Origin: Paludibacter sp.
GTDB taxonomy: Bacteria > Bacteroidota > Bacteroidia > Bacteroidales > Paludibacteraceae
Direction of reading: 5' to 3'
Length of the DNA stretch: 9,093 nucleotides
Assembly (NCBI GenBank): GCA_028705705.1
Contig: JAQWCZ010000067.1
Location: 1-9,093 of the forward strand
Positions 1-6,331 of this stretch are shown here, one piece after another; the first letter of the stretch is position 1; every line of letters begins with the position of its first letter. Below the pieces are notes generated by a model, which was not told where the DNA came from, ran no database searches, and was given only the letters and a program-made list of their open reading frames with translations. Position numbers and translations under genes: made by a program.

Positions 1-1
1 T

Positions 2-160
2 GCACGGACTTATACTATGCCAAACAGCTTGTTATTTGCTCCAACCGATGCGGATACAGGAAATTTTGTGGGTACTGCCGACTTGGCATCAGCGCCGGGT
101 GTGTACCGGTTTACAATTAATACCAATACAAAAACAACATCTTTCGTAAAAATAAATTAA
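2..160 (+). CDS. Probable SusE/SusF-like outer-membrane glycan-binding protein, C-terminal end (5' partial)
   Basis: An open frame enters from the left edge and stops at TAA 158-160, giving 52 visible residues. The end of the protein reads as a beta-hairpin: a stretch containing FAPTDADTGNFVG, then APGVYRFTINTNTKTTSFVKIN. A closing APGxYxFTxNxxTxT strand pair is typical of SusE/SusF-type proteins, in which each domain ends with a strand of the form GTYKxTxNLxTxT. It has no T9SS sorting tail, which fits a lipoprotein of the Sus family. Position just upstream of GH30 genes also fits, since PULs commonly run susC, susD, susE-like, then enzymes. Only the last fragment is visible, so the family call is tentative. 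Another beta-sandwich surface glycan-binding protein is the main alternative. Confidence 0.5.
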   Translation, partial: ARTYTMPNSLLFAPTDADTGNFVGTADLASAPGVYRFTINTNTKTTSFVKIN

Positions 161-173
161 AGTTTACCAGGAA

Positions 174-212
174 GGAAAATCTTTCCGGTAAAGTAGTACC
201 GGGAGGATTTCC
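174..212 (+). other. Intergenic RNA hairpin between the SusE/F-like gene and the first GH30 gene
   Basis: The arm 174-189 pairs with 198-212 to give about 15 base pairs, with one bulged A at 179, two G-U wobbles (182/205 and 184/203) and an 8-base loop at 190-197. The core is CCGGT (185-189) against ACCGG (198-202). The downstream sequence (TCTCAACTCTTACAG) is pyrimidine-rich but has no run of T, so this is not a canonical intrinsic terminator. It starts 13 bases after the stop codon. It could stabilise the upstream sus transcript, mark a processing site or cause partial termination that lowers GH30 expression relative to the transport genes. The structure is seen; the role is inference. Confidence 0.6.
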
Positions 213-229
213 TCTCAACTCTTACAGAT

Positions 230-1663
230 ATGTTTCATAAAATTATCATATTATTGTTGTCTGCTGTTATTCTTTTCAGTTGTAAAGAACCCGAGATTAT
301 TGGCCCGGATCCGGAAGTTATTGATTCGATTGGTGATGTAAATGTGTGGCTTACTTCGGGCAATGAAGTTTTTCTGATGAAGCGTCAGTCGTCAATTGAT
401 TTTTCAAGGGAACTGGGTGATTTCACGATTGTACTGGATACTGCGGTTACTTATCAGGAAATGGATGGAATTGGGGCTGCCCTGACAGGCTCTTCAGCAT
501 ATCTGATTAATCAAATGAGTCCGGCCGACAGGAGTAAATTACTGGAAGATTTATTTGATCCAAAGAAAGGGATAGGCCTCAATTACCTGCGTATTACGAT
601 TGGATCATCCGATTTCTCTATCGGGACTTACAGTTATTGTGATAATGCTGACATCAATAGTTTTGTGATTCCTCAACGTGACAGGGATGATTTGCTCCCT
701 GTATTAAAAATGATTTTGGCGATTAATCCCACGATTAAAATTATGGCAAGCCCTTGGAGCGCACCTGCCTGGATGAAACAGAACAACAGTATGTATGGGG
801 GAAGTCTTAAAGGTAGCCAGATTTATCCTGATTTTGCTGAATATTTTGTACGGTATATCAAAGCCTTCGAATCTGAAGGAATTACCATTGATGCCATTAC
901 CATACAGAATGAACCAATGCATGAAACCGGCGGTTATCCGACCATGAAAATGGGGTGGGAGGAACAAAATATAATAATCAGGGATTATCTGGGACCTAAA
1001 TTCATTGAGCATAATTTAAAAACGAAAATTATAATATGGGATCATAATTTTGACATCGCTTATTACCCCATTAACATACTCAATGATCCCCTTACACGTC
1101 AATATGTGGCAGGAACCGGATGGCATGGATATGGAGGCGATGCTTCTGCCATTGATGCGGTGCAGGCATTACATCCTGATAAGGACGTATATTTCACAGA
1201 ACAATCTGGAGGAGGTTGGAATACCGGCACCCGGATGGAGAATATGTTCTGGTTTATGAAAGATTTCCTGATGGCATCTGTAAATCGGGGTTCAAAGAAT
1301 TTCATCATGTGGAATCTGGCGCTGAATCCTCAAAACGGTCCGACGACTACCACCGGAGGCTGCCAGAACTGTCGCGGGGTGGTGACCATTAAATCTGATG
1401 GCACTTATTTCAGAAATGAAGAGTATTACTTGTTGGGACATTTTTCAAAATTTGTCCGGCTGGGTGCGAAAAGAATCAAAACCAGTGCAACGAATCTTTC
1501 TGATGGACTGACACTTTCTGCATTTATGAATACCGATAGGTCAAAAGTGCTTGTCATCATGAATCGGAGCGGTGCCAGAAAGAAATATAATATCAGGTGT
1601 GGAACTCGTAAATTTCTATATAATCAACTGGATGAATCGGTTGTAAGTTTTCATTTTGAATAA
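230..1663 (+). CDS. GH30 family glycoside hydrolase (lipoprotein), first of three paralogues
   Basis: This 477-residue protein is a retaining beta-glycosidase of family GH30 (glucosylceramidase / endo-beta-1,6-glucanase group). The likely acid/base is E228 in TIQNEP (224-229) and the likely nucleophile is E324 in YFTEQSGGGW (321-330). Other family signatures are DGIGAALT (79-86), SPWSAPAWMK (174-183), WNLALN (361-366) and GCQNCRGVV (377-385). The C-terminal ~70 residues form the beta-sandwich half usual for GH30. The signal peptide ends in a lipobox, LFSC, with C18 as the lipidated cysteine. The following KEPE resembles the lysine-plus-acidic lipoprotein export signal that sends Bacteroidota lipoproteins to the cell surface. 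The start is set by a stop at 194-196 in the same frame. A GGGAGG lies 23 bases upstream, too far for a normal ribosome site. The substrate is inferred to be a beta-1,6-linked or -branched glucan; a beta-glucosidase-like activity is also possible. Confidence 0.92.
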   Translation: MFHKIIILLLSAVILFSCKEPEIIGPDPEVIDSIGDVNVWLTSGNEVFLMKRQSSIDFSRELGDFTIVLDTAVTYQEMDGIGAALTGSSAYLINQMSPADRSKLLEDLFDPKKGIGLNYLRITIGSSDFSIGTYSYCDNADINSFVIPQRDRDDLLPVLKMILAINPTIKIMASPWSAPAWMKQNNSMYGGSLKGSQIYPDFAEYFVRYIKAFESEGITIDAITIQNEPMHETGGYPTMKMGWEEQNIIIRDYLGPKFIEHNLKTKIIIWDHNFDIAYYPINILNDPLTRQYVAGTGWHGYGGDASAIDAVQALHPDKDVYFTEQSGGGWNTGTRMENMFWFMKDFLMASVNRGSKNFIMWNLALNPQNGPTTTTGGCQNCRGVVTIKSDGTYFRNEEYYLLGHFSKFVRLGAKRIKTSATNLSDGLTLSAFMNTDRSKVLVIMNRSGARKKYNIRCGTRKFLYNQLDESVVSFHFE

Positions 1664-1668
1664 AAAAT

Positions 1669-1674
1669 AGGAAG
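1669..1674 (+). promoter_or_regulatory. Ribosome binding site of the second GH30 gene
   Basis: AGGAAG lies six bases before ATG 1681 and is the best-spaced Shine-Dalgarno-like site in the window. It supports that start codon and coupled expression with the preceding gene, whose stop codon ends at 1663. Confidence 0.5.
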
Positions 1675-1680
1675 TAAACC

Positions 1681-3054
1681 ATGAAACAAACATTGATATT
1701 ACTTTTTACGCTAATCTTTATCGGATGTATTACTGGAAAAGAAATAGTACAGGTGTGGTCGACTTTACCTGACACAGACCAATTATTGATCAACAAAACA
1801 ATTGATTTGAAAGTTTCGCCGGAAGATGTAAAAGAACTTGTAGAAATTTTTCCTGATCAAACATGCCAGACTGTTCTTGGTGTAGGTGCAGCATTGACCC
1901 ATTCATCAGCTTATGTGTTTCATCAAAATCTGAATTCAGTACGACGTGATTCTTTGTTCAGGGTTTTATTTACGCCTGAAGGTATCGGAATAAATTATAC
2001 CCGTTTGTGCGTGGGTGCTTCTGATTTCTCGTTTAACTTATTCAGTTATAGTGAAAAGGAAGATTTTACGCTCAGTAATTTTTCCATTGCTGAAGATTAT
2101 AAGGATGTAATACCCATGCTGAAAGAAATTATCAGCATCAATCCGGATATTCAAATTATGGCATCTCCCTGGAGTCCTCCTGGCTGGATGAAAACATCAG
2201 GGAGTATGATTGGAGGTAAATTACGACCCGATTGTTATGATGTGTATGCGGATTATCTGATCAAATACCTGCAGGCCTATCAGCAGGAAGGAATTGAAAT
2301 TCATACTATGACTGTACAAAATGAGCCGGAATATGGAACCGCTGCTTATCCCTGCATGGATATGACAGCGGATGAGCAAAAATTGTTTATACGTGACCAT
2401 TTAGGCCCTAAGTTATCTGCATCCGGTCTGAAAACTAAAATTGTACTATTTGATCACAATTGTGATAATCCGGATTACCCTGTTAGTATCATGAGTGACT
2501 CAATTGCGAAAAGCTACGTGGATGGGTCAGGTTTTCATCTTTATAAAGGAGAAATCTCTGCTTTGTGTAAGGTGAAAGAGGCTCATCCTGACAAGAATCT
2601 GTATTTCACAGAACAGTCGGGAGGCGGATGGGCGCCTGATTTCGATCAGAATGTTCGTTGGTATGTTGGTGAACTTCTTGCCGGCGCGATGAATTGCTGG
2701 AGTAAAAATGTGCTGCTGTGGAATCTTGCTCTCGATGAAAACGATGGTCCCAAAAATTTTGGCTGCCAGAATTGCTGGGGAGTTGTGCAGGTCAGTTCTA
2801 ATGGCAAAGTTAAACATAATGCTGAATACTATGCAATTAGTCATTATGGCAAGGTAGTACAACCTAATGCAGTACGACTTGTATCGTCAGGTGAAGCGCT
2901 GAAAGGAGTTGCCTTCCGTAATCCTGATGGTAGTTTCGTTTATTTAGCTGTGTATCATGGAAAAGAAACGAAAGTTATTCGTTTCAAATGTGCAAATACC
3001 ATGTTTGATTACAGCTTTAAACCTGGTGAGGTAGTATCTTTTAAATGGAAATAA
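1681..3054 (+). CDS. GH30 family glycoside hydrolase (lipoprotein), second paralogue
   Basis: This 457-residue GH30 enzyme is clearly related along its length to the preceding gene, from which it is separated by 17 bases. The likely acid/base is E215 in TVQNEP (211-216) and the nucleophile E311 in YFTEQSGGGW (308-317). SPWSPPGWMK (162-171), WNLALDEN (347-354) and GCQNCWGVV (361-369) are the other shared blocks. The signal peptide has a lipobox, FIGC, with C16 lipidated. The residues after it (ITGKE) lack the immediate acidic run of a surface-export signal, so this copy may stay on the periplasmic side, unlike the first. The protein ends in a C-terminal beta-sandwich strand (VVSFKWK) nearly matching the end of the first copy (VVSFHFE), so both are full length. 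Tandem duplication followed by divergence is the simplest origin. Activity on a beta-glucan is inferred from the family. Confidence 0.92.
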   Translation: MKQTLILLFTLIFIGCITGKEIVQVWSTLPDTDQLLINKTIDLKVSPEDVKELVEIFPDQTCQTVLGVGAALTHSSAYVFHQNLNSVRRDSLFRVLFTPEGIGINYTRLCVGASDFSFNLFSYSEKEDFTLSNFSIAEDYKDVIPMLKEIISINPDIQIMASPWSPPGWMKTSGSMIGGKLRPDCYDVYADYLIKYLQAYQQEGIEIHTMTVQNEPEYGTAAYPCMDMTADEQKLFIRDHLGPKLSASGLKTKIVLFDHNCDNPDYPVSIMSDSIAKSYVDGSGFHLYKGEISALCKVKEAHPDKNLYFTEQSGGGWAPDFDQNVRWYVGELLAGAMNCWSKNVLLWNLALDENDGPKNFGCQNCWGVVQVSSNGKVKHNAEYYAISHYGKVVQPNAVRLVSSGEALKGVAFRNPDGSFVYLAVYHGKETKVIRFKCANTMFDYSFKPGEVVSFKWK

Positions 3055-3099
3055 AATTTCTTTAATCTCAATCAATATAAATCTTTAAAATTAAGTAGT

Positions 3100-4275
3100 A
3101 TGAAAAAAGTTTTTACTTTAGTAATCGCCTTATTAGGCTTGTATGCGATGTTGCAGCCGGTAGCTGCACTAACGTATAACGTCACTGTTCCGGTAGGTAC
3201 AGATGCCTGTTATATTGTAGGAGGAATGAATAATTGGAGTTTCAATAACCGTATGACAAAAGTGGATGCAACTCATTTTACAATTGATTTGCCAAATGCA
3301 AAAGAAACAGATGAGTATAAGTATTGGTCGGGTCCGGACTGGAAATATGAAGAAGCTGATGCTCAGGGACAAAAAAGAGAAAAAAACAGAACCTGGCAGG
3401 AAAATGATGTTGTGGAATCCTGGTTGGAAGTTTTTAAATTGGATGAAAGAGATGTTACTATTGATGTGTTAGCTCCTGCAGAAGTGAAAGTCTTGTATAT
3501 TGTTGGGGCTTTTGATAACTGGGCTAGTCCATCGGAAGCATATAAAATGGATTTCGTGTCGGAGGATGTAAATGGCAAAATATTCTCCAAAACGGTACAT
3601 AGTATTGATGCTATCAACATGGAATTTAAATTTTGTGCTGGACCGGCATGGTCGTACGAACAAACAGATCCGTCTACAAATTACAAATATGGTACGACAG
3701 AAAGCTCAACCGCTGTTGTCGTAAATGCTTTCAAAGCTATCTACGACCCGGATAAAACCGGAACCATTAACATTACTGCTACCGTACCCGTTGGTACAGA
3801 TAGTGTCTGGATCATGGGCGACTTCCTCGGCTGGAATATGGATAACGCCATGAAAGCAACGAAAAATCAGGATGGAACGTTCTCTTTTGCTATCCCAATG
3901 GTAATGAGTATCGAATATCGATTGTATAATAAACCCGACTGGGGATATCCGGAGGTTGGAGAAGCAGATCCTACCAAAGAATTGCCAAATCGTTCTGCAG
4001 TATATCCTGCAGATGCTAATACCAATATTACGGTATGGGGTTGGAAACAAGAAATTTCCGGATTACCACAACTTAATTTTAACTACTATAAAATATATTC
4101 TATTGATAAAAGAGTAGTTGTCGAAGGCGTGAAATCAGATGTTTTATTGTTCGATATGAGCGGTAGACTGTTACAATCGAAAAAATTGAACGGTACATTC
4201 TCTTCTGGTAATCTTTCTTCAGGGTTATATATACTTCGGGTTGACAATGCAGTAAGCAAAGTTTCAGTAAGATAG
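3100..4275 (+). CDS. T9SS-exported protein with three CBM20/CBM48-like glycan-binding modules
   Basis: The 391-residue protein has a Sec signal peptide (hydrophobic to about residue 18, probable cleavage after VAA, 21-23). Three repeated beta-sandwich modules follow, at about 25-108, 117-212 and 222-316. Each opens with a strand like those of CBM20/CBM48 starch- and glycogen-binding domains: CYIVGGMNNW (37-46), LYIVGAFDNW (132-141) and VWIMGDFLGW (236-245). Each also carries a second aromatic motif: GPDWKYEE (78-85), GPAWSYEQ (181-188) and KPDWGYPE (278-285). Residues ~328-391 are a T9SS type A sorting domain (LLFDMSGRLLQSKKL, then LSSGLYILRVDN). No catalytic motif is visible, so it is read as a secreted or surface-anchored binding protein. 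Its position after two GH30 genes suggests it binds the same glycan. The precise CBM family is uncertain. Confidence 0.75.
   Translation: MKKVFTLVIALLGLYAMLQPVAALTYNVTVPVGTDACYIVGGMNNWSFNNRMTKVDATHFTIDLPNAKETDEYKYWSGPDWKYEEADAQGQKREKNRTWQENDVVESWLEVFKLDERDVTIDVLAPAEVKVLYIVGAFDNWASPSEAYKMDFVSEDVNGKIFSKTVHSIDAINMEFKFCAGPAWSYEQTDPSTNYKYGTTESSTAVVVNAFKAIYDPDKTGTINITATVPVGTDSVWIMGDFLGWNMDNAMKATKNQDGTFSFAIPMVMSIEYRLYNKPDWGYPEVGEADPTKELPNRSAVYPADANTNITVWGWKQEISGLPQLNFNYYKIYSIDKRVVVEGVKSDVLLFDMSGRLLQSKKLNGTFSSGNLSSGLYILRVDNAVSKVSVR
3172..4047 (+). repeat. Three tandem copies of a ~95-residue carbohydrate-binding-like module
   Basis: Within the protein encoded at 3100-4275, three modules repeat with the order: YIVG/WIMG strand, an NW/DNW/GW tryptophan, then a [GK]P[DA]WxY motif. 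The first tryptophans are W46, W141 and W245, and the second-motif tryptophans W81, W184 and W281, so the period is about 95-104 residues. The copies are diverged at the protein level and show no long exact DNA identity. Confidence 0.7.
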
Positions 4276-4299
4276 TTTTTAGCAAAAAGATATCATTTT

Positions 4300-6249
4300 A
4301 TGGAATTAAAACAGTTGTTTTCTACATTTTTTTTGCTGATTTCTTTTTTCAATGTTTCTGCTTTTCAGGTTACCTTAAAAGTTATTGACCAGACTAAAGG
4401 AGACATTACAAATAAAATTAATGATCAAAATGAAATAAATATATATTGCTGGATTGATGATAATTTAAAAGCACAAAATTATCGTACTCCCGACGACTGG
4501 TGGTATCCGATGTATAACGATGCAGGTATAACTCCTAAAGGATTTCTTGATAAAACGCAGGATGCGTGGGAATGGACGATAACATTACAGGCAAGTCCGG
4601 GCACATATTCATGGTGCCCGGGAGCTAAGACCTTAGGTTGGACTGAAGTTACGCCAGCTATGTATTATTATGAAGGAGATAGTAAGGGTGTAAATGATCA
4701 GGTAAAAAAACGGTTGGATTTTACTGTGAATGCAGATGGAAGCTTGTCCGGAAATTATGAATTGGTTATTCCCGATCCCGGTACTTTGTCAAAATTTCCG
4801 GTTACCTTAAAAGTTATTGATTATACAAAAGGAGAATTGACTAATGCTCCGGGAACATGGGCGAATGATGCAAACATCGTTGCCTGGGTTACTGAGTCAT
4901 TAAATCCTTTATATAATATACCAAGGGAAGGTTTCTGGTTTTATGGCTTCTTTGATAAAACAGTTAATTGGGAAAATTCAGGAACAATGGTTGATTATCC
5001 CAATGGTCAGTTGATAAAAGATGAAGATAAATGGACGTGGCAAGCTACATTTCAGGCTGCACCAGGAATGTACGAATGGAATCCATGTAATATTTTACTT
5101 GGTTTCGCAAGTATAACCGGTGGTAATGTATCATTTCAGGTAAGTAATACAGGAGAATTGTCGGGGAAATATGAAGTGGTAATAGGAGGAGATCAGGATG
5201 GTGATATTCAAGTTGCGTGTATTGGTGATAGTAATACTGCCGGTGCAGGAGTGTCGAATCCTATTACCAAAGCATGGCCGGTACAACTACGGGATTATTT
5301 GACAGATGATTACGGAACGAAGAATTTAGGTATCTCCGGTGCAACTTTAATGAATTTCCCAGAACCATGGGGGGCCTGGGAAAATAATGCTTCATTTGTT
5401 CAGGCTTTAAGAAATTATACCCCGGATGTAATTTTAATTGCACTTGGCACAAATGACTCAAAAAACGGATATTGGGGACAACGTAATTTTAAAAATGAAT
5501 ACATAACATTCATTGAGAAATATAAAGCATTAGAAAGCAATCCTGAGATATATATGATTACCCCGATAAAAGCATTAAATAATGCTTATGGAATCAATAA
5601 TAATAACATAACGGATGGTATAATACCGTTAATCTGTGAGATATCACAAGAAAAAATGATTCCCATAATTGACTGGTATTCAATTACATCTTCAGCTACA
5701 AATGCCGACCTTCCTGATGGCGTTCATGCCAATGATGAAACTTCAAAAAGAATGGCACAGAAAGTAGCTCAGTTATTATTGACACCGAAACCCAAAATCA
5801 TCCCGAATGGTAATCCGAGCACAACAGCTTATGCTCAATATCGTTGGTATAAGGACGGGACATTAATTGAAGGAGCTTCAAATGCGAGTTTTACTGCAAC
5901 TGAAAAAGGAAAATATAATGTGGCAGTCAAGCTTTCCGATCATACTAATGATATTATAGTTTCGGATTATTATGAACTACTAACTGATAATACAAAACTG
6001 GTTGTATCGGATGAGACAATAAATTCCATTCCAGACTCAAATTCAGATAACATAATTTTATCAAATAATTCCAATACTATGTTTGTTAAAAATGCCACAG
6101 GTGTGTTTTTGCTTTTGTATAATATGTCAGGCAATTTGATAAAAACTATTGAACTAAGCAGTAAGGATGAACAAATCAATATTTCGGATTTGCCGGCAGG
6201 AGTTTATGTCTGTAAAATAAAAGATACTATTGGAAAGATTATCAAATAG
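4300..6249 (+). CDS. T9SS-exported SGNH/GDSL hydrolase with duplicated N-terminal module
   Basis: The 649-residue protein begins with a Sec signal peptide (cleavage probably after VSA, 19-21). Two copies of an unrecognised tryptophan-rich module follow at about 22-157 and 166-295. An SGNH hydrolase domain spans about 302-495: the GDS motif with S311, GISG (344-347), GTND with N385, and the DGVH catalytic pair D473/H476. All four SGNH blocks are present, so the enzyme should be active as an esterase. Residues ~510-560 look like an Ig-like domain (YRWYKDGTLIEGASNASFTA), and ~585-649 form a T9SS type A sorting tail (LLLYNMSGNLIKTIEL, LPAGVYVCKIKD). Removal of acetyl or other acyl groups from a glycan is a reasonable inference from the context; the substrate is not visible. 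The gene starts 24 bases after its neighbour and lacks a clear Shine-Dalgarno site, which is common in Bacteroidota. Confidence 0.82.
   Translation: MELKQLFSTFFLLISFFNVSAFQVTLKVIDQTKGDITNKINDQNEINIYCWIDDNLKAQNYRTPDDWWYPMYNDAGITPKGFLDKTQDAWEWTITLQASPGTYSWCPGAKTLGWTEVTPAMYYYEGDSKGVNDQVKKRLDFTVNADGSLSGNYELVIPDPGTLSKFPVTLKVIDYTKGELTNAPGTWANDANIVAWVTESLNPLYNIPREGFWFYGFFDKTVNWENSGTMVDYPNGQLIKDEDKWTWQATFQAAPGMYEWNPCNILLGFASITGGNVSFQVSNTGELSGKYEVVIGGDQDGDIQVACIGDSNTAGAGVSNPITKAWPVQLRDYLTDDYGTKNLGISGATLMNFPEPWGAWENNASFVQALRNYTPDVILIALGTNDSKNGYWGQRNFKNEYITFIEKYKALESNPEIYMITPIKALNNAYGINNNNITDGIIPLICEISQEKMIPIIDWYSITSSATNADLPDGVHANDETSKRMAQKVAQLLLTPKPKIIPNGNPSTTAYAQYRWYKDGTLIEGASNASFTATEKGKYNVAVKLSDHTNDIIVSDYYELLTDNTKLVVSDETINSIPDSNSDNIILSNNSNTMFVKNATGVFLLLYNMSGNLIKTIELSSKDEQINISDLPAGVYVCKIKDTIGKIIK
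4363..5184 (+). repeat. Duplicated ~130-residue module of unknown family
   Basis: Two copies (residues ~22-157 and ~166-295 of the SGNH protein) share, in order, VTLKVIDxTKG, a hydrophobic strand with a Trp (IYCW / IVAW), GFxDKT or GFFDKT, a WxWxxTxQAxPGxYxWxP block, LG, and a closing GxLSGxYExVI. At the DNA level 21 bases are identical at 4368-4388 and 4800-4820, over the first conserved strand. The aromatic content and placement before an enzyme domain suggest a carbohydrate-binding module, but I do not recognise a named family. Confidence 0.75.
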
Positions 6250-6257
6250 ATATAGAA

Positions 6258-6281
6258 TGATTGTCGGTTGTATGACAATCA
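6258..6281 (+). other. Small perfect hairpin in the gap before the PKD-domain gene
   Basis: TGATTGTC (6258-6265) and GACAATCA (6274-6281) form a perfect 8-base-pair stem with an 8-base loop, starting 9 bases after the stop codon of the SGNH gene. No T run follows, so it is not a standard terminator. The rest of the 82-base gap (to 6331) is A+T-rich, without a convincing promoter. Possible roles are mRNA 3'-end protection or processing within the operon. Confidence 0.4.
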
Positions 6282-6331
6282 ACAGTAAAATACTTTAAAT
6301 AACGATTACAAAACTTTTAAAATAAAATATT

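Noticed and set aside
201..206. GGGAGG as ribosome binding site of the first GH30 gene
   Set aside because: It is 23 bases before the ATG, beyond normal spacing, and is paired inside the hairpin stem.
704..1012. 102-codon minus-strand open frame inside the first GH30 gene
   Set aside because: It covers the conserved SPW and NEP blocks of the GH30 gene in the opposite direction, so its openness is explained by that gene.
2527..2862. 111-codon open frame on the minus strand inside the second GH30 gene
   Set aside because: It lies fully antisense to a gene with intact GH30 motifs, its translation has no recognisable domain, and it looks like a by-product of the coding bias of the + strand gene.
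3706..4050. 114-codon minus-strand open frame inside the triple-module binding protein
   Set aside because: Antisense to a well-supported gene with internal repeats and a sorting tail; the translation shows no domain or plausible start context.
6282..6331. Possible Bacteroidota promoter in the A+T-rich gap before the PKD-domain gene
   Set aside because: Only a partial match (TACTTTAA) to the TAnnTTTG -7 box was found, with no well-placed -33 element.
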